NCBI RefSeq assembly: GCF_008692035.1
Contig: NZ_VTFG01000002.1
Location: 124,001-188,000, forward strand
Length of the DNA: 64,000 nucleotides
Reading direction: 5' to 3'
DNA from: Pseudomonas marginalis
GTDB taxonomy: Bacteria; Pseudomonadota; Gammaproteobacteria; Pseudomonadales; Pseudomonadaceae
Shown here: positions 49,285 to 56,795 of the stretch, in pieces
Position numbering within the stretch: the stretch's first letter is position 1
How the letters are laid out: every line of letters begins with the position of its first letter
Notes under the pieces: model-generated
Databases searched by the model: none
What the model was told of the DNA's origin: nothing
Seen by the model: only the letters and a program-made list of their open reading frames with translations
Program-made: the position numbers and the translations under genes

Positions 49285-50547
49285 ATGACGCAGCAAGAAC
49301 CGGGCAACGATTACCCCTTAAGCGAAGTCCCCATGCATGCGCGCAAAGGCCTGGCGTCGACCGCCATGGTGCTGCTGGGCTTTACCTTTTTTACCGCGAC
49401 CATGTTTGCCGGCGGCAAGCTCGGGGTGGCGTTCAGTTTCACCGAGATGCTCGGCGTGGTGGCCCTGGGTAACCTGCTGTTGGGTATCTACGCCGCAGGC
49501 CTGGGTTACATCGCGTTCAAGAGCGGGTTGAACTCGGTGTTGATGGGCCGCTTCTGCTTTGGCGAGGTGGGCAGCAAGCTCAGTGACTTGATCCTCGGGT
49601 TCACCCAGATCGGCTGGTACGCCTGGGGCACCGCCACGGCGGCCGTGGTGCTGGGCAAGTATTTCGAGCTGAGCCAGGGCAGCGTGCTGGCGTTGATGGT
49701 GCTGTTCGGCCTGGTGTTCTGCGCCACGGCCTACGTGGGTTATCGCGGGCTGGAGATCCTTTCCTACATCGCGGTGCCGGCCATGGGCCTGTTGCTGTTG
49801 CTGTCGATGTGGGTCGCCACGGTGAAAGTCGGCGGGCTGGATGGGCTGCTGGCGGTGGTGCCGACCGGCGAGCTGGATTTGTCCACCGCGATCACCCTGG
49901 TGTTCGGCACGTTCGTCAGCGGCGCCACCCAGGCCACCAACTGGACGCGGTTTTCCCGCTCGGCCAAGGTCGCGGTGCTGGCCAGCCTGATCGGGTTCTT
50001 TATCGGCAATGGTTTGATGGTGCTGATCGGCGCCTATGGCGCGATCGTCTACCAACAGCCCGACGTGGTCGAAGTGTTGCTGCTGCAAGGCTTCGCCATG
50101 GCGGCAATGGCCATGTTGCTGCTCAATATCTGGAGCACCCAGGACAACACCATCTACAACTTCGCCGTGGCCGGCTGCAACCTGCTGCGCACCAAGCGCC
50201 GCAAAACCGTGACCTTGGCGGGTGCGGTGATCGGCACCCTGCTGGCGTTGCTGGGTATGTACGACATGCTGGTGCCGTACCTGATCCTGCTGGGCACGGT
50301 GATTCCGCCGATTGGCGGGGTGATCATGGCGGACTTCTTCTACCGCTGGCGCGGCCACTACCCGCGCCTGGCGGATGCGCGCCTGCCAGCCTTCAACTGG
50401 GCCGGGCTGGTGGCGTACGCGGTGGGTACCGTGCTGGCGTTCAACTCGCCGTGGGTCGCGCCGTTGGTGGGCATCGCAGCCGCGTCGCTGACCTACGTCG
50501 CACTCACCGCCGTGCTGCGCGTGCCTTTGGCTGATGCCCGGGCATGA
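49285..50547 (+). CDS. codB: Cytosine permease
   Basis: A 420-residue NCS1 transporter with 12 helices. Family landmarks are DYPLSEVPMHARKGLASTAMVLLGFTFFTATMFAGGKLG at the N-terminus, LILGFTQIGWYAWGTATAAVVLG, SGATQATNWTRFSRSAKVAVLASLIGFFIGN and NIWSTQDNTIYNFAVAG. It imports cytosine for the deaminase encoded two genes downstream. The PucR-type regulator overlaps its stop by 4 bp. A GGGAGC ribosome site precedes the ATG. Confidence 0.92.
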   Translation: MTQQEPGNDYPLSEVPMHARKGLASTAMVLLGFTFFTATMFAGGKLGVAFSFTEMLGVVALGNLLLGIYAAGLGYIAFKSGLNSVLMGRFCFGEVGSKLSDLILGFTQIGWYAWGTATAAVVLGKYFELSQGSVLALMVLFGLVFCATAYVGYRGLEILSYIAVPAMGLLLLLSMWVATVKVGGLDGLLAVVPTGELDLSTAITLVFGTFVSGATQATNWTRFSRSAKVAVLASLIGFFIGNGLMVLIGAYGAIVYQQPDVVEVLLLQGFAMAAMAMLLLNIWSTQDNTIYNFAVAGCNLLRTKRRKTVTLAGAVIGTLLALLGMYDMLVPYLILLGTVIPPIGGVIMADFFYRWRGHYPRLADARLPAFNWAGLVAYAVGTVLAFNSPWVAPLVGIAAASLTYVALTAVLRVPLADARA

Positions 50548-51749
50548 GCCTGACCATTGCGGAGGTACTGGCGTTGCCGGGGCTGGAATCCATGCGCCTG
50601 CGCGCCGGCGCTGCCGCCCTGGATAACGTCGTGCGTTGGCCTTATGTGGCGGAAAACAGCGGGATCGCCGAGTGGGTGCTGGGCGGTGAATTGGTGTTCG
50701 TCACCGGCATCAACCACCCACGGGATGAGGCCAACCTCCTGCAACTGCTGGACGAAGCCTGCCAGCGCCAAGTGGCCGGGTTGGTGATCCTGACGGGAGC
50801 GGCGTATATCCAGGCGATTCCCCAGCGCTTGCTCGACGCCGCCGAAGCCGCCGGCATGCCGCTGATCGAGCAGCCCTACTCGCTGAAAATGGTGCTGGTG
50901 ACCCAGGCGATTGGTTCGGCGCTGATCCAGTCCGAGCAACTGGGACGCTCGCGGCACGACGTGCTGGAGCGCTTGCTGAGCGGGGATTATCAATCCCTGG
51001 ATTTGCTGCTGCATCGGGCCGTGCAATTGAATATGCCAATGGCCGGGCATTGGCAGGTCGCCCAGCTGCAATTGGAAGGCAGTGAGCTGCTGTTTGCCCA
51101 GGGGGACGCGGCACAGGTGGAGGCACAGCTGGCGCGACAACACGACGGTATCAGTCGGCGCTTGCGTCAATTATCGGCGGTACTGCCGGTACTGGGGCGC
51201 GCCGGACAATGGACCCTGCTGCTGCCGGCACCGGATGCCGTCACGGCCTTGGCCAACCGCCAGCAACTGGCCAACTGGCTGAACCCGCTCAACCTGCGCC
51301 TGGCGCCGCTGAAATTGTTTATCGGCCTGAGCGCCGCTGCACACCCACCCGCGCGCCTGGCCCAGGCGCAGGACGAAGCACGCCAGGCATTGGTGGCGGC
51401 ACGACGCTTCAGCGAGCGTGCCGGGCTATGCGTGTATGACGAACTGGGCGTGCTCAAGCTGCTCAGCGGTGTCCGTGATCGCGCCCTGCTCGACCAGTTC
51501 CTCAATGAACGCCTGGGCCCGCTGCTGCGTCACGACCTGCACCACGGCCCCAGCCTGATGCCGACCCTGGAAGCCTGGTTTCACGAGAATGGTAACCTTG
51601 TGGCTGCCGCCCAGCGCCTGGCCTTGCACCGCAATACCCTGACGCACCGTGTCCAGCGCATCGAAGCCCTGTGCGGTCTGACACTGGATAACGCTTATGA
51701 CCGCCTGGACATCGGCATCGCCCTGATGATCTGGCGGCTGTCTGCCTGA
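50544..51749 (+). CDS. PucR-family transcriptional regulator
   Basis: A 401-residue regulator of the PucR class. The N-terminal purine-catabolism domain (about 1-125) reads LTIAEVLALPGLESMRLRAGAAALDNVVRWPYVAEN, then the middle domain, and the C-terminal PucR HTH_30 at ENGNLVAAAQRLALHRNTLTHRVQRIEALCGLTLDN. It starts inside codB (ATGA overlap) and is followed by codA after 27 bp, so it is part of the operon it most likely controls. The ligand is probably cytosine, uracil or a related pyrimidine, by inference. Confidence 0.88.
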   Translation: MSLTIAEVLALPGLESMRLRAGAAALDNVVRWPYVAENSGIAEWVLGGELVFVTGINHPRDEANLLQLLDEACQRQVAGLVILTGAAYIQAIPQRLLDAAEAAGMPLIEQPYSLKMVLVTQAIGSALIQSEQLGRSRHDVLERLLSGDYQSLDLLLHRAVQLNMPMAGHWQVAQLQLEGSELLFAQGDAAQVEAQLARQHDGISRRLRQLSAVLPVLGRAGQWTLLLPAPDAVTALANRQQLANWLNPLNLRLAPLKLFIGLSAAAHPPARLAQAQDEARQALVAARRFSERAGLCVYDELGVLKLLSGVRDRALLDQFLNERLGPLLRHDLHHGPSLMPTLEAWFHENGNLVAAAQRLALHRNTLTHRVQRIEALCGLTLDNAYDRLDIGIALMIWRLSA

Positions 51750-51776
51750 TTGTTTTTAGCCAAGAGGAACTTGCCC

Positions 51777-53012
51777 ATGCACATCATCAACGCCCGCCTG
51801 CGCAACCGTGAAGGCCTGCATGATCTGCACCTGGAACACGGCCGGATCGCCAGCATCACCCCACACACAACAGCGCCGGCAGTGGGGCCCAATGACCTGG
51901 ATGCAGCCGGCAACCTGGTGATACCGCCCTTCGTCGAACCGCATATTCACCTCGATGCCACCCTCACCGCCGGCGAACCGCGCTGGAACATGAGCGGCAC
52001 CCTGTTCGAAGGCATCGAGTGCTGGGGTGAACGCAAGGCCACCATCACCGAGGAAGACACCAGGTCCCGCGCCAAAAAAACCATCCAGGCCCTCGCCGCC
52101 CACGGCATCCAGCATGTACGCACCCATGTCGATGTCACCGACCCCGACCTCACGGCGCTCAAGGCCATGCTGCAAGTGCGCGAAGAAAGCTCGCACCTGA
52201 TCGACCTGCAAATCGTCGCCTTTCCCCAGGAAGGCATCGAGTCGTACCGCAACGGCCGCGAACTGATGGAAGAAGCCATTCGCCTGGGCGCCGATGTGAT
52301 CGGCGGCATCCCCCACTTCGAATACACCCGCGACCAAGGCGTGAGTTCGGTGAAGTTCCTGATGGACCTGGCCGAACGCACCGGCTGCCTGGTGGATGTG
52401 CACTGCGACGAAACCGACGACCCGCACTCACGCTTCCTCGAAGTACTCGCCGAAGAAGCCCGCAGCCGCGACATGGGCGCCCGCGTCACCGCCAGCCACA
52501 CCACGGCCATGGGTTCCTACGACAATGCCTACTGCGCCAAACTGTTCCGCCTGCTGGGGCACTCCGGGATCAGCTTCGTCTCTTGTCCCACCGAAAGCAT
52601 CCACCTGCAGGGTCGCTTCGACAGCTTCCCGAAACGCCGTGGTGTCACCCGGGTCAACGAGCTGCTGGAGGCCGGCATGAACGTATGCTTTGGCCAGGAC
52701 TCCATCGTCGATCCCTGGTACCCGCTGGGCAACGGCAACATCCTGCGCGTACTGGAAGCCGGTTTGCACATCTGCCATATGCTCGGCTACCGCAACCTGC
52801 AAAGCGCCCTCGACCTGGTGACCGACAACAGCGCCAAGGCCATGGCCCTGGGTGACCGTTACGGCCTTGAAGCCGGGCGCCCGGCCAACCTGCTGATCCT
52901 CTCGGCCGACAGCGACTACGAGGTGATTCGCAGCCAAGGGCTGCCGCTGTATTCGATTCGCCACGGCAAGGTGTTGATGAAGCGCCAGCCCGCGCAGGTG
53001 GAGTTTGTCTAA
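51777..53012 (+). CDS. codA: Cytosine deaminase (CodA family)
   Basis: A 411-residue amidohydrolase that deaminates cytosine to uracil and ammonia. Metal ligands are His56 and His58 (PFVEPHIHLD), His209 (VDVHCDETDD) and Asp308; Glu212 is the acid/base and His241 (ASHTTAM) completes the site. The catalytic aspartate lies in CFGQDSIVDPWYPLG; E. coli has GHDDVFDPWY, so the positions after the aspartate differ (Ser309, Val311). This could change specificity towards substituted or iso-cytosines. The ribosome site is AGAGGAA. Confidence 0.9.
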   Translation: MHIINARLRNREGLHDLHLEHGRIASITPHTTAPAVGPNDLDAAGNLVIPPFVEPHIHLDATLTAGEPRWNMSGTLFEGIECWGERKATITEEDTRSRAKKTIQALAAHGIQHVRTHVDVTDPDLTALKAMLQVREESSHLIDLQIVAFPQEGIESYRNGRELMEEAIRLGADVIGGIPHFEYTRDQGVSSVKFLMDLAERTGCLVDVHCDETDDPHSRFLEVLAEEARSRDMGARVTASHTTAMGSYDNAYCAKLFRLLGHSGISFVSCPTESIHLQGRFDSFPKRRGVTRVNELLEAGMNVCFGQDSIVDPWYPLGNGNILRVLEAGLHICHMLGYRNLQSALDLVTDNSAKAMALGDRYGLEAGRPANLLILSADSDYEVIRSQGLPLYSIRHGKVLMKRQPAQVEFV

Positions 53013-53020
53013 GCACCCAG

Positions 53021-55171
53021 TCAGACGATTGAGTCGAGATCCAGCGGCTGTGCCCTCCCCAGCTCACTCTGCGCAGCGGGAGGGATGCTCGCGACCTGAG
53101 GCAACGCCTGGTTTTCACGATGGCGGAACCAGCGCTTGAGACTGGGTTGCAGGTTGGAGCAGTGGCTATGGCTGCCGTAGACATCACGCGCTTCAAGACG
53201 ACGCCAGCGCAGGGTTTGCAGGCGTTCGCGACTGGTGTACAGGCGGTCGATCTCAGCGTTCAGCGGCTCATGGTATTCATAGGCACGGTCGTTGGCCGGG
53301 CGCTGTCGAGTCAGTTCACGCCGCTTGTCTTGCAGTTGCTTGCCCATGGTCGCAAGGGCGTGGTCGAGCAGTTCAAACTCCCGTTGGGTCACCAGAGGAC
53401 CGTTGCTATCCACAGCCTGTTGCCAGCGACGCAACGTCGCCCAGGCGGCCGGGATGTAGCTGGCGGTCATGAAATGCTGCTTGTATTGCACCAACTGTTT
53501 GATCAGGCCTTCGCGATCGGGCATGTCACCGCGCGTTTGCCATGCCCGGTTGCGGCCGGCTTCTTCAATGGACTCGCAGCCCGGCTTCCACAGCACGGAC
53601 GAATGCGTACCGTCCGGGAGCACGATCGGCATGAAGTGCTGTTGATCGCCGTGGTGTTGGTAGGGGTTGCCGCCAATACGCACCAGGCCGGCGGGGAACA
53701 ACAGGCCCCCGGCCGTGGGGGCGCTGAATAGCGTGACGGCACCGGGGATCCAGAGTTTGGCGGTGGTGTTCATCCAAGGCGCCGGGACGCTGGGGACCGG
53801 GTCGTTGTGGTTGACGATGCGGTGGTGCACCAACGCGGAAGCGCCGGCAGTGAACTCGGCATCGGCGGCGCGGGGGGCGCCGTAGGTGTAGAGGAGGATG
53901 TTGTAGTGAGCGTCGGGAATTCGGCGCAGCCCCTCAGCCAGAAGCAACGCGATGGCGCCGCCAAGGCTGTGACCACATATAACTATTCGTTGCCCGACAT
54001 GAAACTGGTCGAGGTATCGCAGCACGAAGTTACGTACCGCTCGGTAAGCCTGATAAAATCCCTCATGCGCCTTGCCTACGCCATCGATGAAGGGCACTTG
54101 ATGGGCGTTGGCATCTCGCAATCCATCAGATGGGCTGGCGGTGCCACGCACCGCTATCAGCATGACCTCATCGTGGTGGGTTATGAAAGCCTGGGTATCA
54201 GTACCGCCTTTTTCGTCATCGAAGAAGTGCAAATGCGCAGGGTGTTCCTGTTTTTCCTCCAACTCCGGACGATTTTGCGGATACAGCTCAGGATCGAAGG
54301 GAAGAATTTCAAAACGCCGTGAGTAAGGTACATCCTCATAAAGCGGATAAAAACGTCGCACTTGCTCCGGATCAACTCGCCAGGCTTGGTGAAACCCAGA
54401 TAGTTGTTCAGCAAACAAATTTCCAACACTGGGATCCAGTGGAAAGCGCACTTGATCAAATGGTTTGTCTGGGGGCTCCTGGCCAAAATCGCAGTAACTC
54501 AACGCCGCAAACAGTGCCAATTGGTACAGGTTCAAGGCACAGAAGCGGTCTTCCGTGGATAGCATTGGACGCAGGGCTCGCAGTGGACGTACTTCGAGAA
54601 CAGTGTGATTGCTCGGGAACAACACCACCCCTGATAAGGAGGGTTGGGACGGACCGAACCCCAGATCAGCCATCATTTTTAGGGCATGGCGTTTGGGTCG
54701 GTAAGCAGTGGGTGTCACGGCAGGTAGATGGGAGCCCTGACGAACCAAGTCGCTCACTTCAACCTGATAAAAGTGGTCAGCTTTCTGCCGCGCAGAATTG
54801 CTCTCGGTTTGCTCACCGCTGGATTTTGAAAATTTCGTTTGTTCAGCTCTGACCTGAAGGTCGGTGATGGGTAACGGATACTTTTCTCGCCTCTGCAATG
54901 TCGAATAGTAGCTCCCCAACTCCTGATACATAGCATCGAAAACCAACACTACAGGACCACGGCAGTGCCCCTCTAATCGTACAAAACCATCTCCATTCAA
55001 ACGGCCTGCGTATCGCTGCCCTGCACTGTCAAAAATTTCATAGTTGAGCCCTCCATAGGCTTTCCCGTCACCGGACTCGTCCACTAGACAAAAACTCAGC
55101 CAGTCTCCACGCAGCGTACAGGCGGGAATTTTTTCGTTAAAAAACGGTTTTTTCCATTGTTCTATCGTCAT
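53021..55171 (-). CDS. Class 3 lipase effector of a VgrG island (Tle-type)
   Basis: A 716-residue protein without a signal peptide. The N-terminal ~320 residues form an uncharacterised domain, with cysteine and charged residues. The lipase core follows: RGTASPSDG, then HEGFYQAYRAVRNFV, the nucleophile elbow CGHSLGGAIALLLAEG (Ser402), LYTYGAPRAAD and the aspartate region RIVNHNDPVPSVPAPW. A helical C-terminal tail (about 540-716) follows. Position behind vgrG, DUF4123 and a lipoprotein gene makes it a type VI phospholipase effector. The 5' third is AT-richer than the 3' part, suggesting mosaic origin. Confidence 0.85.
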   Translation of the reverse strand: MTIEQWKKPFFNEKIPACTLRGDWLSFCLVDESGDGKAYGGLNYEIFDSAGQRYAGRLNGDGFVRLEGHCRGPVVLVFDAMYQELGSYYSTLQRREKYPLPITDLQVRAEQTKFSKSSGEQTESNSARQKADHFYQVEVSDLVRQGSHLPAVTPTAYRPKRHALKMMADLGFGPSQPSLSGVVLFPSNHTVLEVRPLRALRPMLSTEDRFCALNLYQLALFAALSYCDFGQEPPDKPFDQVRFPLDPSVGNLFAEQLSGFHQAWRVDPEQVRRFYPLYEDVPYSRRFEILPFDPELYPQNRPELEEKQEHPAHLHFFDDEKGGTDTQAFITHHDEVMLIAVRGTASPSDGLRDANAHQVPFIDGVGKAHEGFYQAYRAVRNFVLRYLDQFHVGQRIVICGHSLGGAIALLLAEGLRRIPDAHYNILLYTYGAPRAADAEFTAGASALVHHRIVNHNDPVPSVPAPWMNTTAKLWIPGAVTLFSAPTAGGLLFPAGLVRIGGNPYQHHGDQQHFMPIVLPDGTHSSVLWKPGCESIEEAGRNRAWQTRGDMPDREGLIKQLVQYKQHFMTASYIPAAWATLRRWQQAVDSNGPLVTQREFELLDHALATMGKQLQDKRRELTRQRPANDRAYEYHEPLNAEIDRLYTSRERLQTLRWRRLEARDVYGSHSHCSNLQPSLKRWFRHRENQALPQVASIPPAAQSELGRAQPLDLDSIV

Positions 55172-55183
55172 GCCTGAACATCC

Positions 55184-55966
55184 TTATTCACTGCAACTTG
55201 GATATATGTCACATACACGCCCATCGGGCATTTTGAAGGATTTGAAATCTGTAGTGTTACCCCCACAAAACGCGTACTGGTCCTCAAAGCTTTTGCCTCG
55301 ACAGCGTTTCCACCCTTGAGAAAAACGAACCCAGTTATCGCCCATATAAGGTCGTTCCTCACTAATGAGGTTCAGCTTTATCACTACCTTTTTCCCACCC
55401 AACTCATCTCGCGAAAAAACACCGTTCGAGTGAGTTTTATATCTTTGCCCTGTAGCGCCCAGCGAATTACAGTTCAGAACCTTTCTGATCGCATGTATCG
55501 GCCCCACAGTCCGAAACAACCACTGACATTGCCAAGACAGTTCCTGAACTCCCGACTCCGGCATTCCAGGCCTATCACCCTCCAGACGATCCCGAATCGA
55601 AATCCCCGCAATATCCCCGCCAACATCCGAATCCCGCGTACCCCACTTAGCGTAAAAATCAAACTCCACATTGCGTAATACCAGCGGACACCCCTGTACC
55701 GTTTCACTCAGCGGTAACTCATAACTCGCCCGACTTGCCACCGGTTTGTACTCGGTAAAAAAAACCTTCCTCTCCGGCCTCTTGCCTCGGCGCCTTGGCA
55801 AGGTGCAGGTCTCACCCGTTGCGGGCCCGTAGTTGGCGGCAGTTTTAAGTTCAAATTCCGCCGGTAAATCCACCTCCAACGTAAAGCGATCAACCGGCTT
55901 CATCGCACACCCCGAAAGTCCCGCCGTTGCCAGTGCAAGCAGCACGCCCCATACACGCTTACTCAT
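55184..55966 (-). CDS. Putative periplasmic lipoprotein immunity protein (Tli-type)
   Basis: A 260-residue lipoprotein with signal MSKRVWGVLLALATAGLSGC (Cys20). The mature part is rich in beta strands and cysteines (for example CTLPRRRGKR, CPLVLRNVEF, KVLNCNSLGA) and is much AT-richer than the surrounding genes. It lies between DUF4123 and the lipase gene and overlaps DUF4123 by 8 bp. Immunity proteins against T6SS phospholipases are often periplasmic lipoproteins, so this is the likely antidote. No family is recognised from sequence. Confidence 0.7.
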   Translation of the reverse strand: MSKRVWGVLLALATAGLSGCAMKPVDRFTLEVDLPAEFELKTAANYGPATGETCTLPRRRGKRPERKVFFTEYKPVASRASYELPLSETVQGCPLVLRNVEFDFYAKWGTRDSDVGGDIAGISIRDRLEGDRPGMPESGVQELSWQCQWLFRTVGPIHAIRKVLNCNSLGATGQRYKTHSNGVFSRDELGGKKVVIKLNLISEERPYMGDNWVRFSQGWKRCRGKSFEDQYAFCGGNTTDFKSFKMPDGRVCDIYPSCSE

Positions 55967-56795
55967 CCTTGTTCTCCAACATGAGCCACTGCTGCTTAAC
56001 TCGTTCAAAGTGATCCTGCGGTGTTTCTCCAACCGTCGGCTGCCAACGAATCCCACTGCTGCGAGTGGCCTCTTCCAACCGTCGCACGACCAGAAACTCC
56101 AACTGTTCCGGCTGGCTCCATCGCCAACTGCGAGCCTGTTCCAACACTTGGGTCAGCCAGACCCTGGGGTCTTGGAACTCAACCAATGCCGCCAGATCTT
56201 CACTGCGTTCAGCCAGCAGGTAACGCAGGATATTGGCGTGCAGGATGGCGCTGGCATTCGGGTTGGGCGTGTTCAGCCAGGGGGCTGGCTCGGGCACCGG
56301 ATAGTCACCGGGGGCAGGGTTGTCGCCACAGTGCCAACTGCCTTCATGCCAGTAGCACACACTGATCAGTGGGCCGAGGAATGCTGGCCAGTGTTCAAGG
56401 CCCAGATGGTTCAGTGCGCGCGCCAACGTACGATTGTCGTGAAGGCGGTACAGCGTCCGGTTATTCTCCGGTCCGACCAGCAGCCGGTCGCGCCAATGCC
56501 GGGACATGTCCGTCAGGTCCGCGTCTGGCAAGCTGCCCAGCCAGCCCCAATTCATCTCTGGTTCTTGCAGAAGATCGAGCAACGCGGGCTCCCCTACCTG
56601 ATCCAGCAACAGGATCACGGGGCCAGCCATGGCCATTTCCGCCAGTGGGGTTTGTGCGTAGAGGCGGCAGTACGCTGGAAAACCGCGTGCCGCCAACATT
56701 GGCTGGCACGCTGCGTGATTTCCCTCAAGCATCAGGCACAGCCTGTGCCCCGCCTGTTGCTGTTGGCTCATCCATCGGCTTGGAAGGTTTTCCAT
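55959..56795 (-). CDS. DUF4123-domain T6SS adaptor
   Basis: A 278-residue protein of the DUF4123 family (adaptor that loads a VgrG spike with its effector). Characteristic parts are AYCRLYAQTPLAEMAMAGPVILLL, RDRLLVGPENNRTLYRLHDNRTLARALNHL and a C-terminal helical region with LVVRRLEEATRSSG. The ATG at 56795 shares one base with the vgrG stop (TGATG), so expression is coupled. A second possible start is at 56771. Confidence 0.85.
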   Translation of the reverse strand: MENLPSRWMSQQQQAGHRLCLMLEGNHAACQPMLAARGFPAYCRLYAQTPLAEMAMAGPVILLLDQVGEPALLDLLQEPEMNWGWLGSLPDADLTDMSRHWRDRLLVGPENNRTLYRLHDNRTLARALNHLGLEHWPAFLGPLISVCYWHEGSWHCGDNPAPGDYPVPEPAPWLNTPNPNASAILHANILRYLLAERSEDLAALVEFQDPRVWLTQVLEQARSWRWSQPEQLEFLVVRRLEEATRSSGIRWQPTVGETPQDHFERVKQQWLMLENKDE

